In this document: in pieces, positions 59,737 to 64,000 of the stretch | Layout: every line of letters begins with the position of its first letter | How positions within the stretch are numbered: position 1 is the stretch's first letter | Source: Podaxis mareebaensis | Lineage: Eukaryota > Basidiomycota > Agaricomycetes > Agaricales > Agaricaceae | Length of the DNA: 64,000 nt | Direction of reading: 5' to 3' | Assembly (NCBI GenBank): GCA_018524725.1 | Contig: JAEUWP010000381.1 | Span: 1-64,000 of the forward strand | Made by a program: the position numbers and the translations under genes | Notes under the pieces: model-generated | Databases searched by the model: none | What the model was told of the DNA's origin: nothing | What the model saw: the letters and a program-made list of their open reading frames with translations, nothing else

Positions 59737-60983
59737 TTAGCTGACAAGTATGCAGTAGTCTGTGGGAGCCAAGAGATGAGGATTGATAAGGGTACAGTGT
59801 ATCTCAGCGCAACGCAGTGTGAGATAGCTACGATTGTTTGAATGAGTGGAACCGTTTATAAATATGCGTTCGAGTGCATTTGAGGAGGCCGACAATTCTC
59901 CGCGGTTAAGGTCATATGTTTAAGGTTCCGCTGATGGATGACCTTGGATGGTCGATCCTACTTTAGAAAACTGGGGTATTTCTGGTCCGGAAATAGCTTT
60001 TGTGTCCACATGTACCCAAAAACAAAGCGGAACGAGGCACAGCTGGCGAGCTTTACTTCCGATTGAGAACTGCTGGGTTTGTAGGGTAGGTATGGGATGA
60101 CGCAAGGCATCTCGTCAGATCAGGGCTGGCGTTTATTCACCGGTTCTTAGGGAGAGTCAGTGGTCGGTCCGTGTTGCGCGTAGGAACAGGTAGGAGCGCA
60201 TATATATGTAGTGGAGTGGGACCATTTTAGGCTAACGGGTAACCAGTGAAAGGATTGACACTGGAATTTGAAGCTCCAACTCTTCAGGTCCTTGGCCAAG
60301 CTCCGGCGGCCGAAAAACCACCTGTTCTCTGAGTGCCGCAAGTCTCTGTTGTATGACGTGATGCGCAGATATAAGTGGGCCTGTATAACGCATTGTCACG
60401 GACTTGCTTAAGGGCCAAAGGCAGACTTGAACGTCGGGAGGACGAAGTAAAAGCTTCCGTTTCCGTTTCAACAGCCGGAACCCGCTTCTCATAATAAAAA
60501 GTTGTCAACACTTCAACCCTTTGTTAATGTTTCGCCATGCGCGGTCAATTGAATAGAATAGGCGCGCCACAACCCTGGAGGCCCAGGCAATTTCCGACGG
60601 CTGTCGGCCTGGGAGCCATTTCGAGTTTAAGTCGAGGTACGCAATTAATTTGCCTTTCAACTCAATAACGACCTGTTCGTAATGGCGCAGCTCTTTTCAG
60701 GGTTTCACGGCCATAAGAGTGTAAGCTTTTCCTTCTTTTATAATAAATATCCTCGACTGGAAACGGCGTTGAACGCTTACGCACCCCGTCTTTTGTTCTT
60801 CCACCGTCACTTATTCCCTTCGTGGGCGTTCCCTTCTGGCTGGTGTGCGCATGCTATTGTGCTAGTCCACCTCTCGTCCTTCTTTTAACAGCAAAGTCCT
60901 CGTTCTTTTACCTCAGGCCAATCTTTCACCGCCACAATCCTTCATCTTCCTACACCTGTGGTCGCCTCTATTCGTTGTTCGTC
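59737..60983. other. Intergenic region with TATA box for the beta-glucosidase
   Basis: On the minus strand TTTATAAA at about 59857-59865 lies 120 bp before the beta-glucosidase ATG. The remaining frames (for example 60232-60511) are motif-free. Confidence 0.45.
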
Positions 60984-61845
60984 ATGTCGAAATACCTATC
61001 ACAGAACCAACTGGACAATATTCATCAATGGCTTTCGGACATCCAAAGCTCACCCATCCTTCTACATCCGTTACGCTCCGTGGTCCAAGAGGCCGTTCAC
61101 GAAATACCGGTGAATATACGAGAACTAGAGGTGCCAACATACAATTTCAAACGGGCTACCGAGAAGAGGTCCGTCGGGAAGTGGAAATCGCAATACCTCG
61201 CCAAATCTTCTCGAGAGCAGCTCAAGCCAGACGACCACCAAATTCATGCGTATTGTGAGCGGCTAGGCCTTACTCAAGCTTTCCAACCGGAGTTGAACAC
61301 GGTGATAAGCATGAGCAGCCTGCCGCACCCAGAGGCCAACGAGTTGGTATGTTATCTTCGGGATCTATGATGTCAAGCCTCTCTAACGTCAAGATAACGG
61401 ATAGGTCACGGAGTCGAGGACCGTGCTCAAAGGCGAATTCGTCCGGGTCCTCCAGATACGCAATAGCTTTTATGCAGAACAACAACTGTACACTGCACTT
61501 CTATGTCAAAGGGGACTGTCACCTGAAGTCACAATATTTTACGAGATGCGGCAAAGCGAGTGTATGTATGGATGTGAAAAGGCTCAAGAAGCGGCGCAAT
61601 ACATCCAGGCGTACGCCGCAGCTGAGAAGATGTCAATCGATTTCGACGCATTACTTTCCGCGTTACCATACCCAGAGATTGTGGAGGAGGGAGATGCTTT
61701 CCTGGCTACGAGTGTAAGCTCCTCGTCAGGATGCAGCACCGATGTGGCTGGCAGCACGACAATGGTGTCGAGTTCTGGCAAAGGCGCTCATCTGCGGAAA
61801 GAAGCAATTTCAGAAACGGATTTTAACAATTGGAAGAATAGGTAG
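60984..61845 (+). CDS. Hypothetical protein, two exons
   Basis: Exons 60984-61346 and 61405-61845 keep one frame for 267 residues. The N-terminal part is helical and amphipathic (MSKYLSQNQLDNIHQWLSDI, LHPLRSVVQEAVHEI) with a basic centre (NFKRATEKRSVGKWKSQYLA). The second exon (RVLQIRNSFYAEQQLYTALL, CMYGCEKAQEAAQYIQAYAA) leads to a Ser/Thr-rich tail. There is no signal peptide, membrane segment or motif I know. The clean intron and good codon flow support a real gene. Confidence 0.65.
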
Positions 61846-62223
61846 GTGCCTGGTGTCCACTTCTTGGTTTCATTATTGATGAAGCTTCCCTTCAGATGGG
61901 TCTTCCAAACAAGCCATCGAACAATCCGCCATCCAGGCACCTTATAGCGGTTTAATTGACTCTTAATTGTAGAGTGATTAGAATGTCGACTTGACTACAT
62001 GTTGACTTACGACTTTTTACGGTAGACGGGTTGGATTGACAATGGACATTTTTGTGTATTGTTCAGAGTGCGGAGGACGGGGTCGTAATCCCGAATTGTG
62101 GGCCTAGCGTCGACGCGGACTCCGAGCACGCACATGACCCTGACATGTCGACACGAGACCCTTCACCGCAGACAACGCGTTAGAGCACGCTCACGTGACT
62201 GCGTTTACCCTTTGATACGCGTC

Positions 62224-62230
62224 TATAAAA
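62224..62230 (+). promoter_or_regulatory. TATA box of the last gene
   Basis: TATAAAA 42 bp before the ATG at 62272. Confidence 0.5.
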
Positions 62231-62271
62231 AGATCATTGCCTTAGAACTTTGGTGTTCAACCGCTTTCCTC

Positions 62272-63940
62272 ATGTCCCTCAAACGTTCTCTCGACTCTAC
62301 GCCACTGGATGGTCGGGCTAGGAAACGCAGACACTATTCTGCGTCTCTCCCAGCGACTCCCGCAGCTTCCCACATATCTCTTTCGACACCCTTGAGAACA
62401 CCTCACACCCCATATCCGCCTCGTCCATTCGACTCTCCAGGGAATCCTTTTGGCAGAAAAAGAATTAAACATCTGACCAGGACGCTACCTGAATCTACGT
62501 CATTCTCCAAGCATCTGCCTTTGCGGTTCCAATTCATCCGGTCGGGCTTAGCAAGTCCCCGCCAAGGCGGTGTTTACCGCATTGTCCAGGTCCCCCTGAG
62601 CTATACTTTCACCCACTTACGCTGTCTTATTGCTTGGCTGTTCGGCGGACTACCTGGTCAAGAGAGTGCTGACGAGCATCTCTTCGAGGTCAAGAAAGAC
62701 GCCTCGGTATACAGCCACCTTTATAAGCCTGGTCAGGTCAAGTCAGGGCAGACGTGGGTCAAGCTCTCGAGCTCGCAGAACCCATACGGCTACCGAACGG
62801 ACTACTTCAACGATGACGAGGAAGATCCAGAGGAGGAGGATCAGCTGAGCTCAGATACGAAACAGGATGTTAAGAAAGACGGGGAGGAATCCGAGGATTG
62901 TGAGGATGAGGAGTTGGAAGATTGGAAATGGGAAGACGAGGAGGAATTTACTGTCGGCCATGCTTGGCCTAAAGGACCCGATCTCGAGCGTGCCATCGTC
63001 TATGTGAGTTCTCTTCTGCTTATTTGTCATGGCCCGTGTAGACTCAACCGTCAAACTCTAGCACCACTCACTAACAACTCAAATCCATATAACAATAAAT
63101 CAGACGGACATTCCAAGGCGTAAAGGCAAATCCAACACTCCCTATGTTTTCTCCGCCCGAGGCCGCGTCTGGCTTTCTCCTCCACCTCTCCCTCAGCCCG
63201 TTTTTGCTGTTCCCGCGAAGAAGGTTCCATCCCCTGGCACCAAGCGCAAACCTTCACCGGTAGTCTTGGAAGGCAAAGATGCAGATGGTGACACCGAAGT
63301 GGACAGTGAAAACGAGGACGATCCACACATGGAAGACGTCAATCTCGAGCTCGATCCTGAATGCTGGAACAAGTCCCCCAGTGGTTTCGCAAAGTTCCTT
63401 GCGCGATACATGGGTGCCGCGTTACCCAAGTCTACACCCTCATCTTCCCGAGCGCCGTCGAGTTTTGATCACGACGCGGAGTACCTAAGCGAGGGCGATA
63501 CACTTGGCTACCCCTCCACGCCGGGACTCACCCGCTCATCTTCTATGCCTTCTTCGCCTGTACTTGCGACCTCTTCACCATCCCGCGCATCGTCTTGCGC
63601 GGTTGCGTCTCCATCCAAGTCCGTGCTTCGAGACGAGGGTGGTTACGTCACACTTACCCTTCCGGCTCTCACACCTTTTCCTACCAAAGCACGTCCAATA
63701 CGGAAACGGATGGAGAGGATAGAAAAGCGAATGGGCAAGATGAAGAAGGGGAAGTGGTTATGCCAGAATGATGATAAGGATGAGGAGGAAGAGGAAGAGG
63801 AGAAAGACGAGCTGGTTGATGATAGCGAGGAAGATGAAAAGAAGGCACCGACAAAAGGCAAGTTCGTTGCAAAAGGGGTTAAGAAGGAGGTGAATGCATC
63901 ACTTGACTGGGATCCATTTGGTGAAGAAGAGGAATTATGA
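62272..63940 (+). CDS. Hypothetical protein with a possible pRiA4b ORF-3-like domain, two exons
   Basis: Exons 62272-63003 and 63104-63940 give 522 residues. The N-terminus is basic and Ser/Pro-rich (MSLKRSLDSTPLDGRARKRR). Residues of about 80-180 (LPLRFQFIRSGLASPRQGGV, YRIVQVPLSYTFTHLRCLIA, then HLFEVKKDASVYSHLYKPG) resemble the plasmid pRiA4b ORF-3 / IS1096 TnpR-like fold: a beta strand, a Leu-x-x-Leu helix and an H-x-F strand. An acidic stretch follows (DDEEDPEEEDQLSSD). The second exon is Ser/Pro-rich with a basic patch (KRMERIEKRMGKMKKGK) and an acidic tail. Nuclear location is plausible from the basic clusters. The function is unknown and the domain call is tentative. Confidence 0.65.
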
Positions 63941-64000
63941 TTTTTGTATTTGGTTGATTATTCTTCGGAAGTTTTGTTTCTCTTGTTTTATTAGTTGGGT

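Overview
This window is nuclear DNA of a basidiomycete, almost certainly a plant-biomass-degrading mushroom-forming fungus (Agaricomycetes). The evidence is many short GT-AG introns of about 47-77 bp, a class I hydrophobin, a glyoxal oxidase, a CBM1-linker-GH5 endoglucanase, a GH1 beta-glucosidase, NACHT-type NTPases and GCM-type Mutator-like transposase sequence. All functional calls come from reading translated sequence and remembered family motifs; no database search was possible.

Layout. (1) 1-8,100: transposon-derived and decayed sequence, nearly free of CpG up to about 7.5 kb. It holds a charged coiled-coil/proline-repeat ORF, a MOV10-like RNA helicase pseudogene, an unknown ORF with one nonsense codon, a WSC-like scrap and an antisense, internally deleted NACHT pseudogene. 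(2) 8,900-19,817: intact genes for glyoxal oxidase (+), mitochondrial ribosomal protein uL16m (-), splicing factor PRP3 (+) and a large HAM1-like protein (-). (3) 20,386-39,188: a decayed CBM1 gene, a decayed agaric hypothetical gene, and a GH5_5 endoglucanase gene cut into two halves by a 14,821-bp DNA transposon (23,031-37,851). (4) 40,616-44,688: tandem DNAJC17-like and DCP1 genes. (5) 45,371-46,127: a small TIR element. (6) 46,542-54,941: NACHT NTPase (+), BTB protein (+), NACHT NTPase (-) and an alpha/beta hydrolase (+). (7) 56,439-63,940: hydrophobin, tRNA-Leu(CAG), GH1 beta-glucosidase and two hypothetical proteins.

The main discovery is the inserted element. It has imperfect 25/26-bp terminal inverted repeats and a perfect 10-bp target duplication (GTTCCCCACC). 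If the element and one duplication copy are left out, the CBM1-linker half reads in frame into the GH5 catalytic half, giving a protein of about 424 residues. The element carries an approximately 890-codon ORF of unknown function and an approximately 1,331-codon ORF joining a GCM-like zinc finger, a Mutator-like transposase, a ubiquitin-specific-protease-like domain and a PHD-like finger. A further downstream ORF may be part of the same product. GTACCGC-rich repeat arrays lie near both ends.

The element's long ORFs stay in frame through every inferred exon but are interrupted almost only by TGA. This is what loss of CpG at CGA arginine codons gives, and an internal duplication shows CGA in one copy and TGA in the other. 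The element therefore looks heavily methylated and decayed, while the two host gene halves look undamaged.
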